DNA from: Ectobius pallidus
Lineage: Eukaryota; Arthropoda; Insecta; Blattodea; Ectobiidae
Assembly: GCA_964059195.1 (NCBI GenBank)
Contig: CAXKWD010000015.1
Location: forward strand, 2,170,001-2,234,000
Direction of reading: 5' to 3'
Length of the DNA: 64,000 nt
Made by a program: the position numbers and the translations under genes. The notes beneath the pieces are model-generated. The model had not been told where the DNA came from, did not search any database, and saw only the letters and a list, made by a program, of their open reading frames with translations. Every line of letters starts with the position of its first letter. Position 1 is the stretch's first letter. Positions 49,457 to 63,554 of this stretch are shown here, piece by piece.

Positions 49457-51103
49457 ATGACATTGCTAGGCAACAGTTTCGTATTTGGAGATGGCATTGC
49501 TAAGCTACAGTTCCTTGTTCAAAATGTCAATGCTAAGCAACAGTCAGGTGTTTTAAAAACTTCATTGCTAAGCAACAGTTTCCGGTTTAGACTGGCATCG
49601 CTAGGCAACACTTTTGTGATAGAAAAATCTAATTGTTAGGCAGCCAAATTGTCTTTAAAAGTTACATTGCTAGGAAAAGTTACGACTTTGAAAAATGCAT
49701 TGAAAGGTAAAGGTTTTTTGTCCGAAATTGACATTGCTACGCAACAGTATCTTTTTTTAAAAGCTTTTAATAGGTAGCAATATTATGTTTAAAAATGACA
49801 TTGCTAAGCAACAGATCTTTTTGATGACATAGACAACAGTTTCCGGTTTAGACTGGCATGGCTAGGCAAAACTTTCGTGATAGAAAAATTACATTGTTAG
49901 GCAGCCAAATAGTATTTAAAAATTACATTGCTAGGAAAAAGTTTCGTCTTCGAATAATGCATTGAAATGTGAACGTTTTGTGTCTGAAATTGACATTGCT
50001 ACGCAACAGTATATATTTTAAAAGTTTATAATAGGTAGCAATATTGTGTTTATAAATGACATAGCTAAGAAAAGTTATTTTTTATGACATTGCTAGGCAA
50101 CAGTTTCCGGTTTAAAATGGCATTGCTAGACAACACTTTCGTGTTAAAACTCATTGCTAGGCAACAGTATTCTTTCTATTCAAGCAAAATTTATAACCCA
50201 TGTTTTGCCATTAGCATTTCACCGATATTTTCATTGTATGTATTGATCATTGAGGGATTAAAAACTATTCCTTATAGATGACATTGCTAGGCAACAGTTT
50301 CGTATTTGGTGATGGCATTGCTAAGCTACAGTTTCTTGTTCAAAATGTCAATGCTAAGCAACAGTCAGGTGTTTTAATAACTTCATTGCTAAGCAACAGT
50401 TTCCGGTTTAGACTGGCATCGCTAGGCAACACTTTTGTGATAGAAAAATTTAATTGTTAGGCAGCCAAATTGTCTTTAAAAGTTACATTGCTAGGAAAAG
50501 TTACGACTTTGAAAAATGCATTGAAAGGTAAAGGTTTTTTGTCCGAAATTTACATTGCTACGCAACAGTATTTTTTTTAAAAGCTTTTAATAGGTAGCAA
50601 TATTATGTTTAAGAATGACATTGCTAAGCAACAGATCTTTTTGATGACTTTGCTAGGCAACAGTTTCCGGTTTAGACTGGCATGGCTAGGCAAAACTTTC
50701 GTGATAGAAAAATTACATTGTTAGGCAGCCAAATTGTATTTAAAAATTACATTGCTAGGAAAAAGTTTCACTTTGAAAAATGCATTGAAATGTAAACGTT
50801 TTGTGTCTGAAATTGACATTGCTACGCAACAGTATATTTTTTAAAAGTTTATAATAGGTAGCAATATTGTGTTTAAAAATGACATTGCTAAGCAACAGTT
50901 CTTTTTAACGACATTGCTAGGCAACAGTTCCCGGTTTAAAATGGCATTGCTAGGCAATACTTTCGTGTTTTAAAACTCATTGCTAGGCAACAGTATTCTT
51001 TCTATTCAAGCAAAATTTACAACCCATGTTTTGCCATTAGCATTTCACCGATATTTTCATTGTATGTATTGATCATTGAGGGATTAAAAACTATTCCTTA
51101 TAG

Positions 51104-51431
51104 ATGACATTGCTAGGCAACAGTTTCGTATTTGGAGATGGCATTGCTAAGCTACAGTTTCTTGTTCAAGATGTCAATGCTAAGCAACAATCAGGTGTTT
51201 TAAAACTTCATTGCTAAGCAACAGTTTCCGGTTTAGACTGTCATCGCTAGGCAACAGTTTCCGGTTTAAAATGGCATTGCTAGGCAACACTTTCGTGTTA
51301 AAACTCATTGCTAGGCAACAGTATTCTTTCTATTCAAGCAAAATTTACAACCCATGTTTTGCCATTAGCATTTCACCGATATTTTCATTGTATGTATTGA
51401 TCATTGAGGGATTAAAAACTATTCCTTATAG
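51104..51431 (+). repeat. Minimal monomer (328 bp) lacking nearly all of both halves
   Basis: The head boxes of a D'-like unit (caacaatcagg, gactgtcatcgc) run at about 51247-51262 directly into tttccggtttaaaatggc, the wording just before the spacer. About 490 bp, close to two half-units, is missing. The joint is inside a box and in register, so it left a normal-looking ctaggcaacagtttccgg. The counterpart at 63227-63554 has the same joint, so the deletion preceded the 12.1-kb duplication. Confidence 0.85.
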
Positions 51432-53901
51432 ATGACATTGCTAGGCAACTGTTTCGTATTTGGAGATGGCATTGCTAAGCTACAGTTTCTTGTTCAAGAT
51501 GTCAATGCTAAGCAACAGTCAAAAACTTCATTGCTAAGCAACAGTTTCCGGTTTAGACTGGCCTCGCTAGGCAACACTTTTGTGAAAGAAAAATCTAATT
51601 GTTAGGCAGCCAAATTGTCTTTAAAAGTTACATTGCTAGGAAAAGTTACGACTTTGAAAAATGCATTGAATGGTAAAGGTTTTTTGTCCGAAATTGACAT
51701 TGCTACGCAACAGTATCTTTTTTTAAAAGCTTTTAATAGGTAGCAATATTATGTTTAAGAATGACATTGCTAAGCAACAGATCTTTTTGATGACTTTGCT
51801 AGGCAACAGTTTCCGGTTTAGACTGGCATGGCTAGGCAAAACTTTCGTGATAGAAAAATTACATTGTTAGGCAGCCAAATTGTATTTAAAAATTACATTG
51901 CTAGGAAAAAGTTTCACTTTGAAAAATGCATTGAAATGTAAAAGTTTTGTGTCTGAAATTGACATTGCTACGCAACAGTATATTTTTTTAAAAGTTTATA
52001 ATATGTAGCAATATTGTGTTTAAAAATGACATTGCTAAGCAACAGTTCTTTTTGAAGACATTGCTAGGCAACAGTTCCCGGTTTAAAATGGCATTGCTAG
52101 GCAACACTTTCGTGTTTTAAAACTCATTGCTAGGCAACAGTATTCTTTCTATTCAAGCAAAATTTACAACCCATGTTTTGCCATTAGCATTTCACCGATA
52201 TTTTCATTGTATGTATTGATCATTGAGGGATTAAAAACAATTCCTTATAGATGACATTGCTAGGCAACAGTTTCGTATTTGGAGATGGCATTGCTAAGCT
52301 ACAGTTTCTTGTTCAAGATGTCAATCCTAAGCAACAGTCAGGTGTTTTAAAAACTTCATTGCTAAGCAACAGTTTCCGGTTTAGACTGGCATCGCTAGGC
52401 AACACTTTTGTGATAGAAAAATCTAATTGTTAGGCAGCCAAATTGTCTTTAAAAGTTACATTGCTAGGAAAAGTTACGACTTTGAAAAATGCATTGAAAG
52501 GTAAAGGTTTTGTGTCAGAAATTGACATTGCTCCGCAACAGTATCTTTTTTTAAAAGCTTTTAATAGGTAGAAATATTATGTTTAAAAATTACATTGCTA
52601 AGAAACAGATCTTTTGAAGACATTGCTAGGCAACAGTTTCTGGTTTAGACTGGCATGGCTAGGCAAAACTTTCGTGATAGAAAAATTACATTGTTAGGCA
52701 GCCAAATTGTATTTAAAAATTACATTGCTAGGAAAAAGTTTCACTTTGAAAAATGCATTGAAATGTAAAAGTTTTGTGTCTGAAATTGACATTGCTACGC
52801 AACAGTATATTTTTTTAGAACTTTATAATATGTAGCAATATTGTGTTTAAAAATGACATTGCTAAGCAACAGTTCTTTTTGACGACATTGCTAGGCAACA
52901 GTTCCCGGTTTAAAATGGCATTGCTAGGCAACACTTTCGTGTTTTAAAACTCATTGCTAGGCAACAGTATTCTTTCTATTCATGCAAAATTTACAACCCA
53001 TGTTTTGCCATTAGCATTTCACCGATATTTTCATTGTATGTATTGATCATTGAGGGATTAAAAACTATTCCTTATAGATGACATTGCTAGGCAACAGTTT
53101 CGTATTTGGAGATGGCATTCCTAAGCTACAGTTTCTTGTTCAAAATGTCAATGCTAAGCAACAGTCAGGTGTTTTAAAAACTTCATTGCTAAGCAACAGT
53201 TTCCGGTTTAGACTGGCATCGCTAGGCAACACTTTTGTGATAGAAAAATTTAATTGTTAGGCAGCCAAATTGTCTTTAAAAGTTACATTGCTAGGAAAAG
53301 TTACGACTTTGAAAAATTGAAAGGTAAAGGTTTTTTGTCCGAAATTGACATTGCTACGCAACAGTATCTTTTTTTAAAAGCTTTTAATAGGTAGCAATAT
53401 TATGTTTAAGAATGACATTGCTAAGCAACAGATCTTTTTGATGACTTTGCTAGGCAACAGTTTCCGGTTTAGACTGGCATGGCTAGGCAAAACTTTCGTG
53501 ATAGAAAAATTACATTGTTAGGCAGCCAAATTGTATTTAAAAATTACATTGCTAGGAAAAAGTTTCACTTTGAAAAATGCATTGAAATGTAAAAGTTTTG
53601 TGTCTGAAATTGACATTGCTACGCAACAGTATATTTTTTTTAAAAGTTTATAATAGGTAGCAATATTGTGTTTAAAAATGACATTGCTAAGCAACAGTCC
53701 TTTTGACGACATTGCTAGGCAACAGTTGCCAGTTTAAAATGGCAGTGCTAGGCAACACTTTCGTGTTTTAAAAGTCATTGCTAGGCAACAGTATTCTTTC
53801 TATTCAAGCAAAATTTACAACCCATGTTTTGCCATTTGCATTTCACCGATATTTTCATTGTATGTATTGATCATTGAGGGATTAAAAACTATTCCTTATA
53901 G
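51432..53901 (+). repeat. Three-monomer block Q-D-N (2,470 bp)
   Basis: Units start at 51432 (Q), 52251 (D) and 53078 (N). Q has the private change tttgtgaaagaaaaatc (about 51581), shared with 63555. D has caatcctaagc (about 52322) and aggtagaaatatt (about 52566). N has ggcattcctaagc (about 53115). These single-base changes seem private to this block, so it has not been copied elsewhere within the window except for Q. Confidence 0.82.
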
Positions 53902-56900
53902 ATGACATTGCTAGGCAACAGTTTCGTATTTGGAGATGGCATTGCTAAGCAACAGTTTCTTGTTCAAAATGTCAATGCTAAGCAGCAGTCAAGTGTTTTA
54001 AAAACTTCATTGCTAAGCAACAGTTTCCGGTTTAGACTGGCAATGCTAGGCAACACTTTTGTGATAGAAGAATCTAATTGTTAGGCAGCCAAATTGTCTT
54101 TAAAAGTTACATTTCTAGGAAAAGTTACGACTTTGAAAAATGCATTGAAAGGTAAAGGATTTTTGGCAGAAATTGATATTGCTACGCAACAGTATCTTTT
54201 TTTAAAAGCTTTTAATAGGTAGCAATATTATGTTTAAAAATGACATTGCTAAGCAACAGATCTTTTTGATGACTTTGCTAGGCAACAGTTTCCGGTTTAG
54301 ACTGGCATGGCTAGGCAAAACTTTCGTGATAGAAAAATTACATTGTTAGGCAGCCAAATTGTATTTAAAAATTACATTGCTAGGAAAAAGTTTCACTTTG
54401 AAAAATGCATTGAAATGTAAAAGTTTTGTGTCTGAAATTGACATTGCTACGCAACAGTATATTTTTTTAAAAGTTTATAATAGGTAGCAATATTGTGTTT
54501 AAAAATGACATTGCTAAGCAACAGTTCTTTTTGACGACATTGCTAGGCAACAGTTCCCGGTTTAAAATGGCATTGCTAGGCAACACTTTCGTGTTTTAAA
54601 ACTCATTGCTAGGCAACAGTATTCTTTCTATTCAAGCAAAATTTACAACCCATGTTTTGCCATTAGCATTTCACCGATATTTTCATTGTACGTATTTATC
54701 ATTGTACTATTCCTTATAGATGACATTGCTAGGCAACAGTTTCGTATTTGGAGATGGCATTGCTAAGCTACAGTTTCTTGTTCAAGATGTCAATGCTAAG
54801 CAACAGTCAGGTGTTTTAAAAACTTCATTGCTAAGCAACAGTTTCCGGTTTAGACTGGCATCGCTAGGCAACACTTTTGTGATAGAAAAATCTAATTGTT
54901 AGGCAGCCAAATTGTCTTTAAAAGTTACATTGCTAGGAAAAGTTACGACTTTGAAAAATGCATTGAAAGGTAAAGGTTTTGTGTCAGAAATTGACATTGC
55001 TCCGCAACAGTATCTTTTTTTAAAAGCTTTTAATAGGTAGCAATATTATGTTTAAAAATTACATTGCTAAGAAACAGATCTTTTGAAGACATTGCTAGGC
55101 AACAGTTTCTGGTTTAGACTGGCATGGCTAGGCAAAACTTTCGTGATAGAAAAATTACATTGTTAGGGAGCCAAATAGTATTTAAAAATTACATTGCTAG
55201 GAAAAAGTTTCGTCTATGAATAATGCATTGAAATGTAAAAGTTTTGTGTCTGAAATGGACATAGCTACGCAACAGTATATATTTTAAAAGTTTATAATAG
55301 GTAGCAATATTGTGTTCAAAAATGACATTGCTAAGAAAAGTTATTTTTTATGACATGGCTAGGCAACAGTTTCCGGTTTAAAATGGCATTGCTAGGCAAC
55401 ACTTTCGTGTTTTAAAACTCATTGCCAGGCAACAGTATTCTTTCTATTCAAGCAAAATTTACAACCCATGTTTTGCCATTAGCATTTCACCGATATTTTC
55501 ATTGTATGTATTGATCATTGAGGGATTAAAAACTATTCCTTATAGATGACATTGCTAGGCAACAGTTTCGTATTTGGAGATGGCATTGCTAAGCTACAGT
55601 TTCTTGTTCAAGATGTCAATGCTAAGCATGAGTCAGGTGTTTTAAAAACTTCATTGCTAAGCAACAGTTTCCGGTTTAGACTGGCATCGCTAGGCAACAC
55701 TTTTGTGATAGAAAAATCTAATTGTTAGGCAGCCAAATTGTCTTTAAAAGTTACATTGCTAGGAAAAGTTACGACTTTGAAAAATGCATTGAAAGGTAAA
55801 GGTTTTTTGTCCGAAATTGACATTGCTACGCAACAGTATCTTTTTTTAAAAGCTTTTAATAGGTAGCAATATTATGTTTAAGAATGACATTGCTAAGCAA
55901 CAGATCTTTTTGATGACTTTGCTAGGCAACAGTTTCCGGTTTAGACTGGCATGGCTAGGCAAAACTTTCGTGATAGAAAAATTACATTGTTAGGCAGCCA
56001 AAATGTATTTAAAAATTACATTGCTAGGAAAAATTTTCACTTTGAAAAATGCATTGAAATGTAAAAGTTTTGTGTCTGAAATTGACATTGCTACGCAACA
56101 GTATATTTTTTTAAAAGTTTATAATAGGTAGCAATATTGTGTTTAAAAATGACATTGCTAAGCAACAGTTCTTTTTGACGACATTGCTAGGCAACAGTTC
56201 CCGGTTTAAAATGGCATTGCTAGGCAACACTTTCGTGTTTTAAAACTCATTGCTAGGCAACAGTATTCTTTCTATTCAAGCAAAATTTACAACCCATGTT
56301 TTGCCATTAGCATTTCACCGATATTTTCATTGTGTGTATTGATCATTGAGGGATTAAAAACTATTCCTTATAGATGACATTGCTAGGCAACAGTTTCGTA
56401 TTTGGAGATGGCATTGCTAAGCTACAGTTCCTTGTTCAAAATGTCAAATCTATGCAACAGTCAGGTGTTTTAAAAACTTCATTGCTAAGCAACAGTTTCC
56501 GGTTTAGACTGGCATCGCTAGGCAACACTTTTGTGATAGAAAAATCTAATTGTTAGGCAGCCAAATTGTCTTTAAAAGTTACATTGCTAGGAAAAGTTAC
56601 GACTTTGAAAAATGCATTGAAAGGTAAAGGATTTTTGGCAGAAATTGACATTGCTACGCAACAGTATCTTTTTTTAAAAGCTTTTAATATGTAGCAATAT
56701 TATGTTTAAAAATGACATTGCTAAGCAACAGATCTTTTTGATGACATAGGCAACAGTTTCCGGTTTAGACTGGCATGGCTAGGCAAAACTTTCGTGATAG
56801 AAAAATTACATTGTTAGGCAGCCAAATTGTATTTAAAAATTACATTGCTAGGAAAAAGTTTCACTTTGAAAATGCATTGAAATGTAAAAGTTTTGTGTCT

Positions 56901-57196
56901 GAAATTGACATTGCTACGCAACAGTATATTTTTTTAAAAGTTTATAATAGGTAGCAATATTGTGTTTAAAAATGACATTGCTAAGCAACAGTTCTTTTTG
57001 ACGACATTGCTAGGCAACAGTTCCCGGTTTAAAATGGCATTGCTAGGCAACACTTTCGTGTTTTAAAAGTCATTGCTAGGCAACAGTATTCTTTCTATTC
57101 AAGCAAAATTTACAACCCATGTTTTGCCATTTGCATTTCACCGATATTTTCATTGTATGTATTGATCATTGAGGGATTAAAAACTATTCCTTATAG
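53902..57196 (+). repeat. Four-monomer higher-order repeat, second family, copy 1 (3,295 bp)
   Basis: Units start at 53902 (818 bp), 54720 (826), 55546 (828) and 56374 (823). Marks shared with the next copy are gctaagcagcagtc, gaaattgatattgc, the shortened spacer tgtacgtatttatc, gttagggagcc, cgtctatgaataatg, gtgttcaaaaatg and cattgccaggc. Private changes are gctaagcatgagtc (about 55622) and caaatctatgc (about 56446). This four-unit order is distinct from the Q-led four-unit block further upstream. Confidence 0.84.
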
Positions 57197-60100
57197 ATGA
57201 CATTGCTAGGCAACAGTTTCGTATTTGGAGATGGCATTGCTAAGCTACAGTTTCTTGTTCAAAATGTCAATGCTAAGCAGCAGTCAAGTGTTTTAAAAAC
57301 TTCATTGCTAAGCAACAGTTTCCGGTTTAGACTGGCAATGCTAGGCAACACTTTTGTGATAGAAGAATCTAATTGTTAGGCAGCCAAATTGTCTTTAAAA
57401 GTTACATTGCTAGGAAAAGTTACGACTTTGAAAAATGCATTGAAAGGTAAAGGATTTTTGGCAGAAATTGATATTGCTACGCAACAGTATCTTTTTTTAA
57501 AAGCTTTTAATAGGTAGCAATATTATGTTTAAAAATGACATTGCTAAGCAACAGATCTTTTTGATGACTTTGCTAGGCAACAGTTTCCGGTTTAGACTGG
57601 CATGGCTAGGCAAAACTTTCGTGATAGAAAAATTACATTGTTAGGCAGCCAAATTGTATTTAAAAATTACATTGCTAGGAAAAAGTTTCACTTTGAAAAA
57701 TGCATTGAAATGTAAAAGTTTTGTGTCTGAAATTGACATTGCTACGCAACAGTATATTTTTTTAAAAGTTTATAATAGGTAGCAATATTGTGTTTAAAAA
57801 TGACATTGCTAAGCAACAGTTCTTTTTGACGACATTGCTAGGCAACAGTTCCCGGTTTAAAATGGCATTGCTAGGCAACACTTTCGTGTTTTAAAACTCA
57901 TTGCTAGGCAACAGTATTCTTTCTATTCAAGCAAAATTTACAACCCATGTTTTGCCATTAGCATTTCACCGATATTTTCATTGTACGTATTTATCATTGT
58001 ACTATTCCTTATAGATGACATTGCTAGGCAACAGTTTCGTATTTGGAGATGGCATTGCTAAGCTACAGTTTCTTGTTCAAGATGTCAATGCTAAGCAACA
58101 GTCAGGTGTTTTAAAAACTTCATTGCTAAGCAACAGTTTCCGGTTTAGACTGGCATCGCTAGGCAACACTTTTGTGATAGAAAAATCTAATTGTTAGGCA
58201 GCCAAATTGTCTTTAAAAGTTACATTGCTAGGAAAAGTTACGACTTTGAAAAATGCATTGAAAGGTAAAGGTTTTGTGTCAGAAATTGACATTGCTCCGC
58301 AACAGTATCTTTTTTTAAAAGCTTTTAATAGGTAGCAATATTATGTTTAAAAATTACATTGCTAAGAAACAGATCTTTTGAAGACATTTCTAGGCAACAG
58401 TTTCTGGTTTAGACTGGCATGGCTAGGCAAAACTTTCGTGATAGAAAAATTACATTGTTAGGGAGCCAAATAGTATTTAAAAATTACATTGCTAGGAAAA
58501 AGTTTCGTCTATGAATAATGCATTGAAATGTAAAAGTTTTGTGTCTGAAATGGACATAGCTACGCAACAGTATATATTTTAAAAGTTTATAATAGGTAGC
58601 AATATTGTGTTCAAAAATGACATTGCTAAGAAAAGTTATTTTTTATGACATGGCTAGGCAACAGTTTCCGGTTTAAAATGGCATTGCTAGGCAACACTTT
58701 CGTGTTTTAAAACTCATTGCCAGGCAACAGTATTCTTTCTATTCAAGCAAAATTTACAACCCATGTTTTGCCATTAGCATTTCACCGATATTTTCATTGT
58801 ATGTATTGATCATTGAGGGATTAAAAACTATTCCTTATAGATGACATTGCTAGGCAACAGTTTCGTATTTGGAGATGGCATTGCTAAGCTACAGTTTCTT
58901 GTTCAAAATGTCAATGCTAAGCAACAGTCAGGTGTTTTAAAAACTTCATTGCTAAGCAACAGTTTCCGGTTTAGACTGGCATCGCTAGGCAACACTTTTG
59001 TGATAGAAAAATCTAATTGTTAGGCAGCCAAATTGTCTTTAAAAGTTACATTGCTAGGAAAAGTTACGACTTTGAAAAATGCATTGAAAGGTAAAGGTTT
59101 TTTGTCCGAAATTGACATTGCTACGCAACAGTATCTTTTTTTAAAAGCTTTTAATAGGTAGCAATATTATGTTTAAGAATGACATTGCTAAGCAACAGAT
59201 CTTTTTGATGACTTTGCTAGGCAACAGTTTCCGGTTTAGACTGGCATGGCTAGGCAAAACTTTCGTGATAGAAAAATTACATTGTTAGGCAGCCAAAATG
59301 TATTTAAAAATTACATTGCTAGGAAAAAGTTTCACTTTGAAAAATGCATTGAAATGTAAAAGTTTTGTGTCTGAAATTGACATTGCTACGCAACAGTATA
59401 TTTTTTTAAAAGTTTATAATAGGTAGCAATATTGTGTTTAAAAATGACATTGCTAAGCAACAGTTCTTTTTGACGACATTGCTAGGCAACAGTTCCCGGT
59501 TTAAAATGGCATTGCTAGGCAACACTTTCGTGTTTTAAAACTCATTGCTAGGCAACAGTATTCTTTCTATTCAAGCAACATTTACAACCCATGTTTTGCC
59601 ATTAGCATTTCACCGATATTTTCATTGTGTGTATTGATCATTGAGGGATTAAAAACTATTCCTTATAGATGACATTGCTAGGCAACAGTTTCGTATTTGG
59701 AGATGGCATTGCTAAGCTACAGTTCCTTGTTCAAAATGTCAAATCTAAGCAACAGTCAGGTGTTTTAAAAACTTCATTGCTAAGCAACAGTTTCCGGTTT
59801 AGACTGGCATCGCTAGGCAACACTTTTGTGATAGAAAAATCTAATTGTTAGGCAGCCAAATTGTCTTTAAAAGTTACATTGCTAGGAAAAGTTACGACTT
59901 TGAAAAATTCATTGAAAGGTAAAGGATTTTTGGCAGAAATTGACATTGCTACGCAACAGTATCTTTTTTTAAAAGCTTTTAATAGGTAGCAATATTATGT
60001 TTAAAAATGACATTGCTAAGCAACAGATCTTTTTGATGACATAGGCAACAGTTTCCGGTTTAGACTGGCATGGCTAGGCAAAACTTTCGTGATAGAAAAA

Positions 60101-60492
60101 TTACATTGTTAGGCAGCCAAATTGTATTTAAAAATTACATTGCTAGGAAAAAGTTTCACTTTGAAAAATGCATTGAAATGTAAAAGTTTTGTGTCTGAAA
60201 TTGACATTGCTACGCAACAGTATATTTTTTTAAAAGTTTATAATAGGTAGCAATATTGTGTTTAAAAATGACATTGCTAAGCAACAGTTCTTTTTGACGA
60301 CATTGCTAGGCAACAGTTCCCGGTTTAAAATGGCATTGCTAGGCAACACTTTTGTGTTTTAAAACTCATTGCTAGGCAACAGTATTCTTTCTATTCAAGC
60401 AAAATTTACAACCCATGTTTTGCCATTAGCATTTCACCGATATTTTCATTGTGTGTATTGATCATTGAGGGATTAAAAACTATTCCTTATAG
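57197..60492 (+). repeat. Four-monomer higher-order repeat, second family, copy 2 (3,296 bp)
   Basis: Units start at 57197, 58015, 58841 and 59669, at offsets of 3,295-3,296 bp to the previous copy. The last two units also belong to the 12,123-bp duplication, matching 46718 and 47546, so two repeat systems overlap here. A private change, agacatttctagg, lies at about 58383, and tcaagcaacatttac at about 59571. Confidence 0.84.
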
Positions 60493-63400
60493 ATGACATT
60501 GCTAGGCAACAGTTTCGTATTTGGAGATGGCATTGCTAAGCTACAGTTCCTGGTTCAAAATGTCAATGCTAAGCAACAGTCAGGTGTTTTAAAAACTTAA
60601 TTGCTAAGCAACAGTTTCCGGTTTAGACTGGCATCGCTAGGCAACACTTTTGTGATAGAAAAATCTAATTGTTAGGCAGCCAAATTGTCTTTAAAAGTTA
60701 CATTGCTAGGAAAAGTTACGACTTTGAAAAATGCATTGAAAGGTAAAGGATTTTTGGCAGAAATTGACATTGCTACGCAACAGTATCTTTTTTTAAAAGC
60801 TTTTAATAGGTAGCAATATTATGTTTAAAAATGACATTGCTAAGCAACAGATCTTTTTGATGACATAGGCAACAGTTTCCGGTTTAGACTGGCATGGCTA
60901 GGCAAAACTTTCGTGATAGAAAAATTACATTGTTAGGCAGCCAAATTGTATTTAAAAATTACATTGCTAGGAAAAAGTTTCACTTTGAAAAATGCATTGA
61001 AAGGTAAAGGTTTTGTGTCAGAAATTGACATTGCTCCGCAACAGTATCTTTTTTTAAAAGCTTTTAATAGGTAGCAATATTATGTTTAAAAATTACATTG
61101 CTAAGAAACAGATCTTTTGAAGACATTGCTAGGCAACAGTTTCTGGTTTAGACTGGCATGGCTAGGCAAAACTTTCGTGATAGAAAAATTACATTGTTAG
61201 GCAGCCAAATAGTATTTAAAAATTACATTGCTAGGAAAAAGTTTCGTCTTTGAAAAATGCATTGAAATGTAAAAGTTTTGTGTCTGAAATGGACATAGCT
61301 ACGCAACAGTATATATTTTAAAAGTTTATAATAGGTAGCAATATTGTGTTTATAAATGACATTGCTAAGAAAAGTTATTTTTTATGACATGGCTAGGCAA
61401 CAGTTTGCGGTTTAAAATGGCATTGCTAGGCAACACTTTCGTGTTTTAAAACTCATTGCTAGGCAACAGTATTCTTTCTATTCAAGCAAAATTTACAACC
61501 CATGTTTTGCCATTAGCATTTCACCGATATTTTCATTGTATGTATTGATCATTGAGGGATTAAAAACTATTCCTTATAGATGACATTGCTAGGCAACAGT
61601 TTCGTATTTGGAGATGGCATTGCTAAGCTACAGTTCCTTGTTCAAAATGTCAATGCTAAGCAACAGTCAGGTGTTTTAAAAACTTCATTGCTAAGCAACA
61701 GTTTCCGGTTTAGACTGGCATCGCTAGGCAACACTTTTGTGATAGAAAAATCTAATTGTTAGGCAGCCAAATTGTCTTTAAAAGTTACATTGCTAGGAAA
61801 AGTTACGACTTTGAAAAATGCATTGAAAGGTAAAGGTTTTTTGTCCGAAATTGACATTGCTACGCAACAGTATCTTTTTTTAAAAGCTTTTAATAGGTAG
61901 CAATATTATGTTTAAAAATGACATTGCTAAGCAACAGATCTTTTTGATGACATAGACAACAGTTTCCGGTTTAGACTGGCATGGCTAGGCAAAACTTTCG
62001 TGATAGAAAAATTACTTTGTTAGGCAGCCAAATAGTATTTAAAAATTACATAGCTAGGAAAAAGTTTCGTCTTCGAATAATGCATTGAAATGTGAACGTT
62101 TTGTGTCTGAAATTGACATTGCTACGCAACAGTATATATTTTAAAAGTTTATAATAGGTAGCAATATTGTGTTTATAAATGACATTGCTAAGAAAAGTTA
62201 TTTTTTATGACATTGCTAGGCAACAGTTTCCGGTTTAAAATGGCATTGCTAGACAACACTTTCGTGTTAAAACTCATTGCTAGGCAACAGTATTCTTTCT
62301 ATTCAAGCAAAATTTATAACCCATGTTTTGCCATTAGCATTTCACCGATATTTTCATTGTATGTATTGATCATTGAGGGATTAAAAACTATTCCTTATAG
62401 ATGACATTGCTAGGCAACAGTTTCGTATTTGGTGATGGCATTGCTAAGCTACAGTTTCTTGTTCAAAATGTCAATGCTAAGCAACAGTCAGGTGTTTTAA
62501 TAACTTCATTGCTAAGCAACAGTTTCCGGTTTAGACTGGCATCGCTAGGCAACACTTTTGTGATAGAAAAATTTAATTGTTAGGCAGCCAAATTGTCTTT
62601 AAAAGTTACATTGCTAGGAAAAGTTACGACTTTGAAAAATGCATTGAAAGGTAAAGGTTTTTTGTCCGAAATTTACATTGCTACGCAACAGTATTTTTTT
62701 TAAAAGCTTTTAATAGGTAGCAATATTATGTTTAAGAATGACATTGCTAAGCAACAGATCTTTTTGATGACTTTGCTAGGCAACAGTTTCCGGTTTAGAC
62801 TGGCATGGCTAGGCAAAACTTTCGTGATAGAAAAATTACATTGTTAGGCAGCCAAATTGTATTTAAAAATTACATTGCTAGGAAAAAGTTTCACTTTGAA
62901 AAATGCATTGAAATGTAAACGTTTTGTGTCTGAAATTGACATTGCTACGCAACAGTATATTTTTTAAAAGTTTATAATAGGTAGCAATATTGTGTTTAAA
63001 AATGACATTGCTAAGCAACAGTTCTTTTTAACGACATTGCTAGGCAACAGTTCCCGGTTTAAAATGGCATTGCTAGGCAATACTTTCGTGTTTTAAAACT
63101 CATTGCTAGGCAACAGTATTCTTTCTATTCAAGCAAAATTTACAACCCATGTTTTGCCATTAGCATTTCACCGATATTTTCATTGTATGTATTGATCATT
63201 GAGGGATTAAAAACTATTCCTTATAGATGACATTGCTAGGCAACAGTTTCGTATTTGGAGATGGCATTGCTAAGCTACAGTTTCTTGTTCAAGATGTCAA
63301 TGCTAAGCAACAATCAGGTGTTTTAAAACTTCATTGCTAAGCAACAGTTTCCGGTTTAGACTGTCATCGCTAGGCAACAGTTTCCGGTTTAAAATGGCAT

Positions 63401-63554
63401 TGCTAGGCAACACTTTCGTGTTAAAACTCATTGCTAGGCAACAGTATTCTTTCTATTCAAGCAAAATTTACAACCCATGTTTTGCCATTAGCATTTCACC
63501 GATATTTTCATTGTATGTATTGATCATTGAGGGATTAAAAACTATTCCTTATAG
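60493..63554 (+). repeat. Four-monomer block, second copy of the 12,123-bp duplication (downstream part)
   Basis: Units start at 60493 (1,087 bp, three half-units), 61580 (821), 62401 (826) and 63227 (328, minimal unit). All spacings equal those from 48370 to 51431. Private differences are few: acagttcctggttc (about 60545), aacttaattgc (about 60595), acagtttgcgg (about 61401) and aattactttgttagg (about 62010). Confidence 0.86.

Larger units (their letters stand above)
46718..51431 (+). repeat. Six-monomer block, first copy of the 12,123-bp-offset duplication
   Basis: Units start at 46718 (828 bp), 47546 (824), 48370 (1,087), 49457 (821), 50278 (826) and 51104 (328). Every spacing recurs at 58841-63554, exactly 12,123 bp later, including the two odd lengths. 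Shared private marks include gtcaaatctaagc (about 47618), gacataggcaacag (about 47915), cacttttgtgttttaaaac (about 48225), gacatagacaacag (about 49826), tttggtgatggc (about 50306) and gttttaataac (about 50371). Differences are few; for example cgctagacaac at about 48511 is only in this copy. Confidence 0.86.
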
